Shown: positions 43,329 through 51,820 of the stretch, in pieces | Position numbering within the stretch: the first letter of the stretch is position 1 | Layout of the letters: each line of letters starts with the position of its first letter | NCBI GenBank assembly: GCA_031285565.1 | Contig: JAITVY010000021.1 | Coordinates: forward strand, 22,349 to 86,348 | Length of the DNA stretch: 64,000 bases | Reading direction: 5' to 3' | DNA from: Tannerella sp. | GTDB lineage: Bacteria; Bacteroidota; Bacteroidia; Bacteroidales; Tannerellaceae | Translations under genes and position numbers: made by a program | Notes under the pieces: generated by a model | What the model was told of the DNA's origin: nothing | What the model saw: only the letters and a program-made list of their open reading frames with translations | Database searches by the model: none

Positions 43329-44060
43329 TTATTCAAACAGTTTGATTGTATAATCGAATAATTCAGGACCTCCGGATTCTCCATGTCCGGGTATGATTAG
43401 TTTTGTTTCCGGGTATTTTGATTTGACTTTTTTTACAGAGCCGGGCCAATCTTCGGGATTTGCTTCTTCGAGGTTTCCTTTTCCTGATCCCATTGATTTT
43501 ATTAAACATCCTCCGAACATAATATTTTCTGCAGGAAAATATCCGATAATATTATCGCATGTATGGCCTTCTCCTAAAAACTCGGCAATGACTTTTTCAT
43601 TTCCTGCTTTTAGTTCGAAGAGTGGGTCAAAACTGTGTTGTGGCTGAGGAGAGTTTATCTCTTTTGTTATCTGAATGGTTTTCTGGTATGCATATGAGGG
43701 GATTCCATGTTTATGAAATTCATTCAGGCCACCCAGATTATCTTCATGGTAATGTGTAGGAATGACTGCAATTATTTTATTATTCAGTGTTTTTGTTATC
43801 CAATTGATTAATTCCAGGGATGTGGTATCATTGGTCGGTGTGTCGAATACAACGGCTTCATTATTACTGGAGATGATCATGCCATTGCATGATACTTTTC
43901 CATAGCTTTCTGTATCGAGATATGAAATATGTTCGTACACATGTTCGGATATCCGGTTGATTGATAGTGTTTCGGACTTATATACTTCTTTTTTATCATT
44001 AGCTTGTATGCAATTTATCAGGATACTGCTGATCGTTAACAGATAAAATAATTTTTTCAT
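43329..44060 (-). CDS. Subclass B1 metallo-beta-lactamase, CfiA-like
   Basis: Exported zinc hydrolase of 243 residues. All B1 residues are present: His103, His105 and Asp107 (HYHED), His166 (GEGHTCDN), Cys185 and Lys188 (GGCLIKS), Asn196 (GN), His226 (PGHG). Segments SCNGMIISSNNEAVVFDTP and GIPSYAYQKTIQITKE align well with what I recall of CfiA (CcrA). Family members hydrolyse penicillins, cephalosporins and carbapenems; activity of this one is untested. The signal segment LLTISSILINC could be a lipobox with an unusual Asn before Cys17. It lies 11 bases after a DMT transporter stop, in one operon. Confidence 0.9.
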   Translation of the reverse strand: MKKLFYLLTISSILINCIQANDKKEVYKSETLSINRISEHVYEHISYLDTESYGKVSCNGMIISSNNEAVVFDTPTNDTTSLELINWITKTLNNKIIAVIPTHYHEDNLGGLNEFHKHGIPSYAYQKTIQITKEINSPQPQHSFDPLFELKAGNEKVIAEFLGEGHTCDNIIGYFPAENIMFGGCLIKSMGSGKGNLEEANPEDWPGSVKKVKSKYPETKLIIPGHGESGGPELFDYTIKLFE

Positions 44061-44071
44061 GCGGTAATATT

Positions 44072-44989
44072 TTATACTTTCTTTTTATCTTCAATAATTT
44101 GGTTGCGTGATTTACTTTTTGTGACCACATATACGCCTGCAAATATCAGTAGCGATGCAGAGGCTTTTGCCCATCCGAAGGTTCCTATTCCGATTAATAC
44201 GGAAACACTTGCACCTACAATAGGCTGTACATAGTTATACATACTCACAATGGTCGGACGCAATGTTTTCTGTCCGAACAGCATAAATATGTATGCGATA
44301 AATGTTCCGAATAAAACAACGTATCCGACTTCGAGCCATACTTTTACAGGAAAAGATTGATGTATCGTATATGTTAGATCGTTAAAAGAGAAAGGAATGA
44401 AACAGATCGATGCGTATGTGAACATCCATTTCATAAGGGTAAAAATGTTATAGCGTGATATCAACCCTTTGAAAATGGTAAGGTAGCAGGCAAAGCTTGT
44501 CTGGGCAATCAGACACAGTATGTTACCCAGACTGTTTCCGGTTCCGCCCGATCCTCCCTGATTGCTTAAGATGAGTATCAATGCGCCTACCGTTCCCATT
44601 AAAACACCTGTCACTTTCGTTACAGTCACCGGTTCTTTTAAAAATAACGCGGCCAGGATCATTGTGGTGACCGGTAAGGATGTTGTAATGATAGAGGCAT
44701 CGACCGGTGATGTAAGTGACAGCCCTACAATGAATATTCCCTGGTTGAAAACGATACTTAATAGTGCGGCAAAAAACAATAACATAAAGTCGCGGGAACT
44801 TACTTTCTCTTTTGGCGCAAACAATGAAGCTATCCAAAAACAGATTGCTGCCCCTACCATACGCATGGCGGCCAGAGATAAATTTGAGATTCCGGAATCC
44901 ATTGCGAGTTTCCCGACGGGTGCCATGAGGCCCCACATGCTTCCTGCTGCCAATAGCCCGAGATGGGCTTTTACGATGTTCGCATTCAT
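44072..44989 (-). CDS. EamA/DMT-family transporter
   Basis: Inner-membrane protein of 305 residues with ten hydrophobic segments in two EamA repeats (about 5-140 and 150-295); motifs include GSMWGLMAPVGKLA at the start and ALFLKEPVTVTKVTGVLMGTVGALIL closing the first repeat. DMT proteins export metabolites or amino acids, and some act on drugs; the substrate is unknown. The metallo-beta-lactamase gene begins 11 bases later in the same direction, so both probably share the promoter at about 45115. Confidence 0.88.
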   Translation of the reverse strand: MNANIVKAHLGLLAAGSMWGLMAPVGKLAMDSGISNLSLAAMRMVGAAICFWIASLFAPKEKVSSRDFMLLFFAALLSIVFNQGIFIVGLSLTSPVDASIITTSLPVTTMILAALFLKEPVTVTKVTGVLMGTVGALILILSNQGGSGGTGNSLGNILCLIAQTSFACYLTIFKGLISRYNIFTLMKWMFTYASICFIPFSFNDLTYTIHQSFPVKVWLEVGYVVLFGTFIAYIFMLFGQKTLRPTIVSMYNYVQPIVGASVSVLIGIGTFGWAKASASLLIFAGVYVVTKSKSRNQIIEDKKKV

Positions 44990-45114
44990 TTTTTAATGCA
45001 ATTCATTTATCGGATAGTTTATTAGACTAAATCGATATTTATGTTTTATAGACTGACGGTTCTTCAGAAACAGGTAATGAACAGTCGAAAAATTATCCTT
45101 CGTAATTCGGGAGG

Positions 45115-45122
45115 CAAAATTA
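45115..45122 (-). promoter_or_regulatory. Candidate -7 element for the DMT/beta-lactamase operon
   Basis: Reads TAATTTTG on the minus strand, 126 bases upstream of the DMT start. The sequence TAATTCGGGAGGCA just before it also occurs at the 3' end of the neighbouring AlkD-type gene (about 45168), which may reflect a small duplication. Confidence 0.4.
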
Positions 45123-45143
45123 CAACAAGTTCGGGGATTTTAT

Positions 45144-45860
45144 TTACTTTTTCATCGCTTCTTTTCTTAATTCGGGAGGCATTTTTTCAATAGCATATCG
45201 TAGTGCCGTGCGTGGCATCACAGATCTTTTTGACAGCACATATTCATACACTTCTTTTTGATGCGCTTCACTTGCAGCTTTCAGCATCCAACCGTATCCT
45301 TTTTGTACCATATCATCTTTGTCGGACAAAAGAATATCTGCAATATCAAATATGTCGTTCAGAAACAATCCTTTTCGTGCAGGTATTATTAGTGTTACGG
45401 CTGCTGCTCTTCTAACCCAACGGTTGGATGATTTTGTCCATTTCTTTAATTCTTTTATATATGAAGGATACATCATCACAAAAGTTCCAATTGTATGGTT
45501 ACATAAGGTATCGCAAGCAGCCCAGTCGCTTACGTAGTTTTTAACCCAATGTTCAAATACCTTAAAATCGGCCGGTTCATATTTTTTATGCATAGAATCC
45601 GTACATATACAGGCTATAACAGCTTCTTCCAGATAGTCAGCTTTCCAGAGTTCTTCGCAGATTTCAAAGATTTCCTGCTTCGGAAGATCTTTTATCTGTT
45701 GGTAAAATATCTTACCGATTTTGCTGATTTTACCCATTTTGATACCGTATACTCTTGCTTCTTCTCCTTCTTTGTAGTAGCGTTTGGAAGATTCGAGTAC
45801 TTTTTCATCAACATTGTCTTTTAATGTCTGACGAAGGTCTATTATTCTTTCATCTTTCAT
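45144..45860 (-). CDS. AlkD-like DNA alkylation repair protein
   Basis: HEAT-repeat DNA glycosylase family protein, 238 residues. It is all-helical and carries the family core VSDWAACDTLCNHTIG (about 113-128), corresponding to the WD...D segment of AlkD with its catalytic Asp, then KSSNRWVRRAAAVTLIIPAR and DKDDMVQKGYGWMLKAASE. AlkD enzymes remove cationic alkylated bases without base flipping. Length is normal. It has a good own promoter and no functional link to its neighbours. Confidence 0.88.
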   Translation of the reverse strand: MKDERIIDLRQTLKDNVDEKVLESSKRYYKEGEEARVYGIKMGKISKIGKIFYQQIKDLPKQEIFEICEELWKADYLEEAVIACICTDSMHKKYEPADFKVFEHWVKNYVSDWAACDTLCNHTIGTFVMMYPSYIKELKKWTKSSNRWVRRAAAVTLIIPARKGLFLNDIFDIADILLSDKDDMVQKGYGWMLKAASEAHQKEVYEYVLSKRSVMPRTALRYAIEKMPPELRKEAMKK

Positions 45861-45912
45861 CTTATCCGATTTTGACTTTTATGAATAGCGGTATTTCATG
45901 TAATTTAAAATG

Positions 45913-45941
45913 CAAAGTTAATTACAAATTACTCATATCAA
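45913..45941 (-). promoter_or_regulatory. Promoter of the AlkD-like gene
   Basis: On the minus strand TTG (45941-45939) and TAACTTTG (45920-45913) are 18 bases apart and 53 bases upstream of the ATG. It overlaps the 3' end of the next gene upstream. Confidence 0.6.
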
Positions 45942-46511
45942 TCGTGCAATAATTCTTTTGCAAATTACAGTTCCATTTAAGCCTGTTTCACTGTCAATTT
46001 CTACTCTGATTCCGTTATCACAGTAACTAAATACTAATTGAAAAATGATATTGGTCTCTTCGTAGTTTTTCAGGTTATTCTCTACCAGGTCAAACAAATG
46101 TAGTTCCATTGTTCTATTATGAGTTTCAATAGAAATTTGAAGTTCAATTTTATCTTTTGTTGTTATATATGATAATATATTTTCGTAATGACATGGTGGA
46201 AATGTTTCTGTAAGTTTAATAATTTCGGATGCACCTTCAATGGACACTGTAGGCGAAAAGAGAAGCCAAGTTTTTATATTTCCAATCATTGAACTTTCAT
46301 ATTCTTGACTTATATAAAGTTCCATTGAATAATCTTTTACATTTCGCACTGTCGCAATAAACTGCCTTTCTTCCGTATTTATGATCCAGATATTATCGTA
46401 GTTTCGATATGATAAGGGTTTGTCTGCCTGATATTTTATCAAATAATATGGAAAAATATCGTGTTTCAAGTCACATGAAAGGACTTCAATAGACTGCTTT
46501 TCTATAGTCAT
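45933..46511 (-). CDS. Protein of unknown function, 192 aa
   Basis: Not recognised. Soluble, no signal or membrane segment. It looks beta-rich (IEVLSCDLKHDIFPYYLIKYQA, YDNIWIINTEERQFIATV, KIELQISIETHNRTMELHLF). Lys/Glu/Ile-rich composition and AT-rich codons. It follows another unknown gene (46591-47259) after 79 bases on the same strand; the pair could be co-transcribed, and such small acidic proteins are sometimes immunity proteins, but nothing here proves it. Confidence 0.5.
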   Translation of the reverse strand: MTIEKQSIEVLSCDLKHDIFPYYLIKYQADKPLSYRNYDNIWIINTEERQFIATVRNVKDYSMELYISQEYESSMIGNIKTWLLFSPTVSIEGASEIIKLTETFPPCHYENILSYITTKDKIELQISIETHNRTMELHLFDLVENNLKNYEETNIIFQLVFSYCDNGIRVEIDSETGLNGTVICKRIIARLI

Positions 46512-46590
46512 TTTAATTCGTTCTAAAATTCCGTATCACCTTCTACTGATTGACTTTTAGATGGTTTGAAGGGGCTTTTTATCCATGACT

Positions 46591-47259
46591 TTATTTATAG
46601 ATGTTCAATTTATTGCCATCAAATTTACAGTGGTATCCGGATTTCCATATATTAAAATAGGGCTTTAGGAAATCAGTTTCGAGTTTTTCTCTGAATGTCG
46701 GATATTGGAAATAATATGCCAGATAATAATCACAGTTAATTGAATAATAAGCTTCGCTTAGTATGCTGATAAGTGTTGTGTCGTCTATATTTTCTATACC
46801 CCATTCGGTTATTGCATCATATAGATAAGCATTTAAATCATCATCTTCGATTTCCGTCTCATTGTCTGATACTTTAATATCCGTTACATTGTTCAACATT
46901 TCAAGAAGTTCGTTATCATTCAAAAATGAAGCAAATTCTTTTAAAGATGCAATGTGTTGGTTGGCATATTCGGTGATCTTTTTTATATTTTCTGTTGCCG
47001 GAGGGCAGAAATACCCTGGATAGCAGCCTTCTTTATACTGCATCAGTGTTTTTGATTCTGTTGCTTTATATATGGGACACAGTCTTTCATATAGCTCAGT
47101 TTTGCAGGGTAAAGGTTCAAATACTTTTTCAACGTATTCTCCGTATGGCATGAAGCATTGAAAGTATGCGAAAAATTGTTCTTCTGGGTCACAATCCGGA
47201 TCAAACTCGAAATCTTCTATCAATTTGCTCAGATAGTCGGCATATTCTTGCTTATTCAT
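46591..47259 (-). CDS. Acidic protein of unknown function, 222 aa
   Basis: Not recognised. An acidic, Tyr- and Cys-rich soluble protein: MNKQEYADYLSKLIEDFEF at the N-terminus, CDPEEQFFAYFQCFMPYGEYVEKVF, a helical centre (ITEYANQHIASLKEFASFLND), an acidic patch NETEIEDDDLNAYLYDAITEW and YYSINCDYYLAYYFQYPTF. No signal peptide. It begins 17 bases after the DUF4349 stop, so it may be read together with that gene. Function is not indicated. Confidence 0.5.
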   Translation of the reverse strand: MNKQEYADYLSKLIEDFEFDPDCDPEEQFFAYFQCFMPYGEYVEKVFEPLPCKTELYERLCPIYKATESKTLMQYKEGCYPGYFCPPATENIKKITEYANQHIASLKEFASFLNDNELLEMLNNVTDIKVSDNETEIEDDDLNAYLYDAITEWGIENIDDTTLISILSEAYYSINCDYYLAYYFQYPTFREKLETDFLKPYFNIWKSGYHCKFDGNKLNIYK

Positions 47260-47276
47260 AGTTTTATTGCTATTTT

Positions 47277-48161
47277 TTATTTTACTGGTGGAAAATCAAA
47301 TATATCGTTGCCTTTCTTTTTTTTTCGGTTTTTCCGAACTCTTTTAATAAGGAAAACTGCAATGATGATGATGATAATAAAAGGCCATAAACTGGTAAGA
47401 CCAATGACGAACCATAGCATACCTTCCCAACCACTATAAATTGCTCCGATAAATTTTTCTCCAAATCCGAATGAATGTGAAGATGTTGTCACATTTTTTT
47501 CGTAGAAATTTACAGTCAAAGTGCTGTATGAGACCTTGTCTTTCAGATATCGCAGTCTTCCTTCGAGCGATTCGATATCGGAACGTAGCATACCGATTTC
47601 ATTTTCAATCTTCAGGATGTCTTCAACTTTGTGGGCTTGTTTGAGAATTTCCTTGTACCGGTTTTCGAGTTCTTTTTTTGTATTTATCCTTGCCTGCACA
47701 TCGATAAATTCTTCTGTTACATCGAGTGCTTTAATATCTTTGCTGTCGATTTTTTTTGCAGTACTGGAGATTTGTTCTAACAATATGTCGAACCGATCGG
47801 CCGGAACGCGTATGGTAATGTAGTAGTCCGTACTGCTTCCATAACTGGTTGAGTTGTCATTTGCCAGATAGCCATTGTTTTCATTTACGCTTTTGAGAAT
47901 AGATTCTCTTGTTTTAGTAGCATTAGAGGTTTCGAACCGGATGTTGCCTTCTTTGATAATTTTGCGTTGAAGCGAAGCGTTATTTTCGGAAATTTCTGTT
48001 CCACCGGATGACGATGCGGATTGTGATGTTTCTCCCAGTATGCCCTGTTCCTTGGATACATCGTATGCCATTGCCATGGCTTCCGACTTATATTCGTTTT
48101 GGCTACATGAGCTTATGGTTGCCCAAAGGATGATACCGAAAAGATATGCCAGTTGTTTCAT
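47277..48161 (-). CDS. DUF4349-domain lipoprotein
   Basis: Membrane lipoprotein of 294 residues, taking the ATG at 48161 (MKQLAYLFGIILWATISSC) with lipobox cysteine at residue 19. A Ser/Gly/Glu-rich spacer leads to a DUF4349 domain (about 70-240): KIIKEGNIRFETSNATKTRESI, STDYYITIRVPADRFDILLEQI, then a predicted coiled coil (RINTKKELENRYKEILKQAHKVEDILKIENEI). A membrane helix (about 247-275) and a basic tail RVRKNRKKKKG follow. The role of DUF4349 is unknown. The upstream TTG/ATG extension to 48197 would precede the signal peptide and is not used here. Confidence 0.85.
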   Translation of the reverse strand: MKQLAYLFGIILWATISSCSQNEYKSEAMAMAYDVSKEQGILGETSQSASSSGGTEISENNASLQRKIIKEGNIRFETSNATKTRESILKSVNENNGYLANDNSTSYGSSTDYYITIRVPADRFDILLEQISSTAKKIDSKDIKALDVTEEFIDVQARINTKKELENRYKEILKQAHKVEDILKIENEIGMLRSDIESLEGRLRYLKDKVSYSTLTVNFYEKNVTTSSHSFGFGEKFIGAIYSGWEGMLWFVIGLTSLWPFIIIIIIAVFLIKRVRKNRKKKKGNDIFDFPPVK

Positions 48162-48292
48162 AACTTTTTTGTTTTTGTATATATGATGTCTAAACATACT
48201 AAAATTCCATAATATGAAGAATCTAAATTCTTATAAATCATGTCCGGGTAGGTTTCCATTCTATTTGTATATCGGGGAAAAGTTGCCCGGCT

Positions 48293-49411
48293 TTATGGTA
48301 AGTCGTATATGAAAAACGGATCGTCATGATTGGTCGATAACAGATATATTTTTTTATTAGGTTCGTCTACCGTGAAATAACCCCATTGGTCAAGTTTGAA
48401 TTTATTAACCGGATTACCATTCCAGTCATATTGTTCGACATAGATATAATAGTTTTTTCGATTTGCTTCTTTTACTACATCATAAGGTGTACGTCCGCTG
48501 TAAAGAAAATAAACATATTCGTCTTGTGCACATGCACCCCAATAGTGTGTGATATTCTGATCTAATCCGTCAATTTTATAGATTGTGTTTTCGTCGAATT
48601 CTTCGCGTTCGAAGTTAATGGTTCTGACAGTTTGCGCTTCCAGATCCATAAATTTGATTATTTTGAAATATTTATATGCATAGGCCATTCGGTTTTTATC
48701 TGTATTTACAACAAAGTCTCCAATGTAGTTAAATGGTGACTTCCGTTTAGGATTCAGGGCCAGGTTGAAAACTTCGCGGATATTTATTTTGCCAGAGTCA
48801 GCCGATGCGCGAAAAATACTTTTGCCTGTGGGACTGTCGTCGGCATAAATAAAATCGTCGGGAGCTATGTTTACCAGCATCTTTTCGCTATACCGGAAAC
48901 CTTCGGGCTTATCAAAATTGAAAGAGTAGGGGGTTATGCTGCCGTTTTTATTTACTTTGTGTAATTTATATTGGATACTTTCAAAGAGATAGCCAAGTAT
49001 TGCAGGGTCGTTGGGCGCGGGAACGAGCTGCGGATGGTTTAATTCGTCGGGGCCGATTCCCCAGGTTCCGTGAAATCCTTCGAATATCAAATCGGGAAGC
49101 CTGAATATTAGTATGCTACGATCGGTTTTCAGCAACATTTTGTTATCTTTGATAATGCTTTGTGCTTCCCCGACTTTGAAAATGACTGTGTCGGCAATTG
49201 TTTGTACTCCTTTTAATTCAATAATTTCATTGAACGGTTCTTTTTCTTTTAAAAAGATTTCTTCAGCAACCAGTTCCGGTAGTGGTTTTGATTGAGATTG
49301 TACTTCGACCGAATCGGGGATTGTTTCTTCGGATAATGTTGACCGTGTTGTCTCTTTGCATGAAATGCAACAAATAAGAACGCTGATAAATATAAAAAAA
49401 CGTATCGTCAT
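48293..49411 (-). CDS. 6-bladed beta-propeller lipoprotein (BF3164-like)
   Basis: A lipoprotein of 372 residues (signal MTIRFFIFISVLICCISC) whose body resembles the BF3164-like TolB-type propellers of Bacteroidota: repeated beta segments such as FRLPDLIFEGFHGTWGIGPDELNHP, KLHKVNKNGSITPYSFNF, NRMAYAYKYFKIIKFMDLE and YIYVEQYDWNGNPVNKFKLD at about 45-residue spacing. These proteins are probably exposed in the periplasm or on the surface and have no assigned role. A TATCTTTG promoter element lies 40 bases upstream. Confidence 0.75.
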   Translation of the reverse strand: MTIRFFIFISVLICCISCKETTRSTLSEETIPDSVEVQSQSKPLPELVAEEIFLKEKEPFNEIIELKGVQTIADTVIFKVGEAQSIIKDNKMLLKTDRSILIFRLPDLIFEGFHGTWGIGPDELNHPQLVPAPNDPAILGYLFESIQYKLHKVNKNGSITPYSFNFDKPEGFRYSEKMLVNIAPDDFIYADDSPTGKSIFRASADSGKINIREVFNLALNPKRKSPFNYIGDFVVNTDKNRMAYAYKYFKIIKFMDLEAQTVRTINFEREEFDENTIYKIDGLDQNITHYWGACAQDEYVYFLYSGRTPYDVVKEANRKNYYIYVEQYDWNGNPVNKFKLDQWGYFTVDEPNKKIYLLSTNHDDPFFIYDLP

Positions 49412-49450
49412 TCTGATAAAATTTAATTATAGGTAACAGTTACTAAGATA

Positions 49451-49458
49451 CAAAGATA
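49451..49458 (-). promoter_or_regulatory. Candidate -7 element for the propeller lipoprotein
   Basis: Reads TATCTTTG on the minus strand, 40 bases upstream of the ATG at 49411. Confidence 0.5.
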
Positions 49459-49608
49459 ATAAAGTAAGAACGTTTTTTTATATTTATGGCCGGAAATGTA
49501 GATTTAATTATTTACCTGTACGGTGAGTACTATGAGTAATTGACAGGATGAATGTTAAATTATATTAACTTTTAAATTATTGATATACAATTGTTTGGCT
49601 TGAGTGGG

Positions 49609-50670
49609 TCAATACAAATACATTTCTTTCAGCTTTTCGCGATCGACCTTTAGAACTTTATCCAAGTAGTTGTCTATTGATCCGTATTCGTCTTTTATTT
49701 TTTTTATCCCAGCTTTAAGGTATTCAGGTTTTACACTGAACAGGGGTTCTAATGACGGATGCTGAGCTGTATATTTTGCATATTTTTCTTTAATGTATTT
49801 GTTGGATAACAGATAGTCGTTTAATATTGTTTCTTCATCCACCCCGAGGGCGAAAAGGAATAGTGCGGTCCCCATACCGGTCCGGTCTTTTCCTGCTGAG
49901 CAATGGAACAACAGAGGTACGTTTGTTTTGTCTTCCATCAATTGAAATAAATCGGTATACCGGCGTACACTTGATGGGTTGGTTACTAATAGTTCATTTA
50001 TATTTTGCATTATGCTGTCTATATTCAATGCTTGAAGTGCCTCCAGGTTATCACCTGAAATATCAGCAGAGGTCGGCAGACTGCCTGGTGTAATGGTGTA
50101 TGGGTAGTATTGGGCAGTGGCGGGTAATTTATCGGGTGCACTGCCGATTTCTTTTTCCGAGCGAAAATCGACAACCGAAATGACCGGGATTGAAGATAGA
50201 TAAGCTAGGTCGTCGTCTGTTAATTTATACAGATCATCAGACCGGAAGATTTTTCCCCATTTTACAAACCGGTCGTCTTTGGTTTTTAAACCGCCTAAGT
50301 CTCTGAAATTATAACCACCCTGAATAGGGAGATGGCGTTCGCCGAGAATTGCTTTCCCTTCATTGGTTATGAATTGAAAGTAATATCTCTCTTTAGTGGG
50401 TATATTTAATTCGAAAGAGCCTTTTCCCTGTCCTTCCAATATAGGTTTGGTATGATCGATCGTTTCCACATGCGAACCGGCATAGATCTTCCATTTACCA
50501 TCGGTTTTGACATTTAATGTTGTGCTGCGGGTTTGCTTATCGCGTATGATTTCCGCTTCATTTGAAATGTCTTTCCCTTCATATGTTCCACGGGATGAAG
50601 TACTTTTGTTGCATGAGCCTAGAAGTACAGATGCTATTCCTGCCATAATTATAGTGATTAATGTTTTCAT
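49609..50670 (-). CDS. Lipoprotein tyrosine-protein phosphatase
   Basis: Exported protein of about 353 residues from the ATG at 50670; signal MKTLITIIMAGIASVLLGSC ends in a lipobox cysteine. A beta-sandwich-like segment (about 45-115) is followed by the Y_phosphatase3 domain, with GGYNFRDLGGLKTKDDRFVKWGKIFRSDDL, SVVDFRSEKEIG and the catalytic loop LFHCSAGKDRTGMGTALFLF (Cx5R). Family members dephosphorylate tyrosine or lipids; the substrate is unknown, and a secreted location suggests exopolysaccharide or host targets. The frame upstream to 50721 encodes no signal and is rejected as start. Confidence 0.88.
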   Translation of the reverse strand: MKTLITIIMAGIASVLLGSCNKSTSSRGTYEGKDISNEAEIIRDKQTRSTTLNVKTDGKWKIYAGSHVETIDHTKPILEGQGKGSFELNIPTKERYYFQFITNEGKAILGERHLPIQGGYNFRDLGGLKTKDDRFVKWGKIFRSDDLYKLTDDDLAYLSSIPVISVVDFRSEKEIGSAPDKLPATAQYYPYTITPGSLPTSADISGDNLEALQALNIDSIMQNINELLVTNPSSVRRYTDLFQLMEDKTNVPLLFHCSAGKDRTGMGTALFLFALGVDEETILNDYLLSNKYIKEKYAKYTAQHPSLEPLFSVKPEYLKAGIKKIKDEYGSIDNYLDKVLKVDREKLKEMYLY

Positions 50671-50737
50671 ACGATTTTTTATTTTTTTGCAGGCAAAATT
50701 TGAACAGCTACTTAAAATCATTAGATTTTATTAAAAG

Positions 50738-50785
50738 AAAGGAAGCGTTCTTTTTGCGAATGCAAAGTTAGTAAACGCTTCCTTT
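50738..50785 (-). promoter_or_regulatory. Promoter flanked by a 12-base inverted repeat
   Basis: AAAGGAAGCGTT (50738-50749) and AACGCTTCCTTT (50774-50785) are perfect inverted repeats 24 bases apart. Between them, on the minus strand, TAACTTTG (50770-50763) is the -7 element for the phosphatase gene. The arrangement could be an operator or a hairpin in competition with promoter opening; the minus-strand arm is also followed by a T-rich run. Confidence 0.55.
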
Positions 50786-51059
50786 TGTACAAAAGTACCT
50801 AAGAATCTATTCAAACTTTCACAAAAACATCAGTTAAGATGCTACTCTCATAATATTTAGTTTTCTTTTGCCTGTTAATTACTTTTATCAGGTTTTGACA
50901 GCTTACTTTTGTCATTCAAAAAGCGATCAATCAAAAGACAACCTATATCTGAGAGAGTCTAATTATCATAGATTCGTATATAATACAATTAAGCAGGGTT
51001 ATTTGTTTAATTTCATTAGTCGCCAATGCTTCTTAGGAGTCAAGAATGATCTGTATTTC
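50786..51059. other. AT-rich gap without recognised genes
   Basis: About 275 bases between the phosphatase promoter and the GNAT gene end. A TACTTTTG match occurs on the plus strand near 50908, but the only frame behind it (50868-51131) has no recognisable product and overlaps the GNAT gene. Confidence 0.4.
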
Positions 51060-51602
51060 TTAGTAATTTATGGGATCGTCTTCTACGATAGCATAGTGAT
51101 AGTTATCTTTCCACTCTCCACGAATGGGTAGAATTTTTCTTCGCAGACCTTCCCGTGTCATTCCGGCTTTTTCCAAAACCTTTATCGACCGTATATTTTC
51201 TGTTGCTACGCCGGCTTCTACTTTATGAAGATTAAATTCTTTGAATCCGGTTTTTATCAGTGTTTTTGCTACTTCGGTAGCATATCCTTGTCCCCATTGC
51301 GATGGGAGTAGTTCGTAGGAAATTTCGCCAAGTTTAAAACGGTTTGCCGATAGTGTAAAGCCTGCCATTCCTATAAATTCCCCCGAATCTTTCCGGATGA
51401 TTTTCCATCCGTATAACTTTCTGTTTTCTTCTTCCTGTGCTTCAATGGTTGACCGTATGATTTCTTTGGTCTTCTCTATATTTTCAGGTATTCCGAGCGT
51501 ATTGTATTCGTCTACTTCAGGACATGAATAAAGGGCATGGATATTTTCGATATCGTCCCATGTTATTTCTTGTAATACTAGTCTTTCTGATTCTAATTGC
51601 AT
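51060..51602 (-). CDS. GNAT acetyltransferase, RimJ/RimL type
   Basis: A 180-residue enzyme opening LESERLVLQEITWDDIENI, with EISYELLPSQWGQGYATEVAK as the acetyl-CoA loop (about 94-114) and NLHKVEAGVATENIRSIKVLEKAGM near the C-terminus. The RimJ/RimL-like type acetylates protein N-termini, spermidine or amines; the acceptor is not known. It has its own promoter and stands alone. A second RimJ/RimL-like gene lies at 39957, and the two are clearly diverged. Confidence 0.85.
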   Translation of the reverse strand: MQLESERLVLQEITWDDIENIHALYSCPEVDEYNTLGIPENIEKTKEIIRSTIEAQEEENRKLYGWKIIRKDSGEFIGMAGFTLSANRFKLGEISYELLPSQWGQGYATEVAKTLIKTGFKEFNLHKVEAGVATENIRSIKVLEKAGMTREGLRRKILPIRGEWKDNYHYAIVEDDPINY

Positions 51603-51733
51603 GGCTTTTTGTATGATTTATATATATATGAAAATGCCGGTATACAGAATTGTTAGTGCGTATATGCGTTAATACGTATGATAGGATCAACAGAATGACG
51701 ATAACATAGTTTTGACACGACATTAGTTATATG

Positions 51734-51761
51734 CAAATATAAATTATTTACGTTAAAACAA
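51734..51761 (-). promoter_or_regulatory. Promoter of the GNAT gene
   Basis: On the minus strand TTG (51761-51759) and TATATTTG (51741-51734), 17 bases apart, about 130 bases upstream of the ATG. Confidence 0.5.
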
Positions 51762-51820
51762 TAGATGAATTTATAATTTATTACTTTCGTAAGGTTTAAA
51801 CAAAAAAATAAAAATATAAA

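Noticed and set aside
50868..51131. 87-codon plus-strand frame behind a TACTTTTG
   Set aside because: Overlaps the GNAT gene end and has no recognisable domain.
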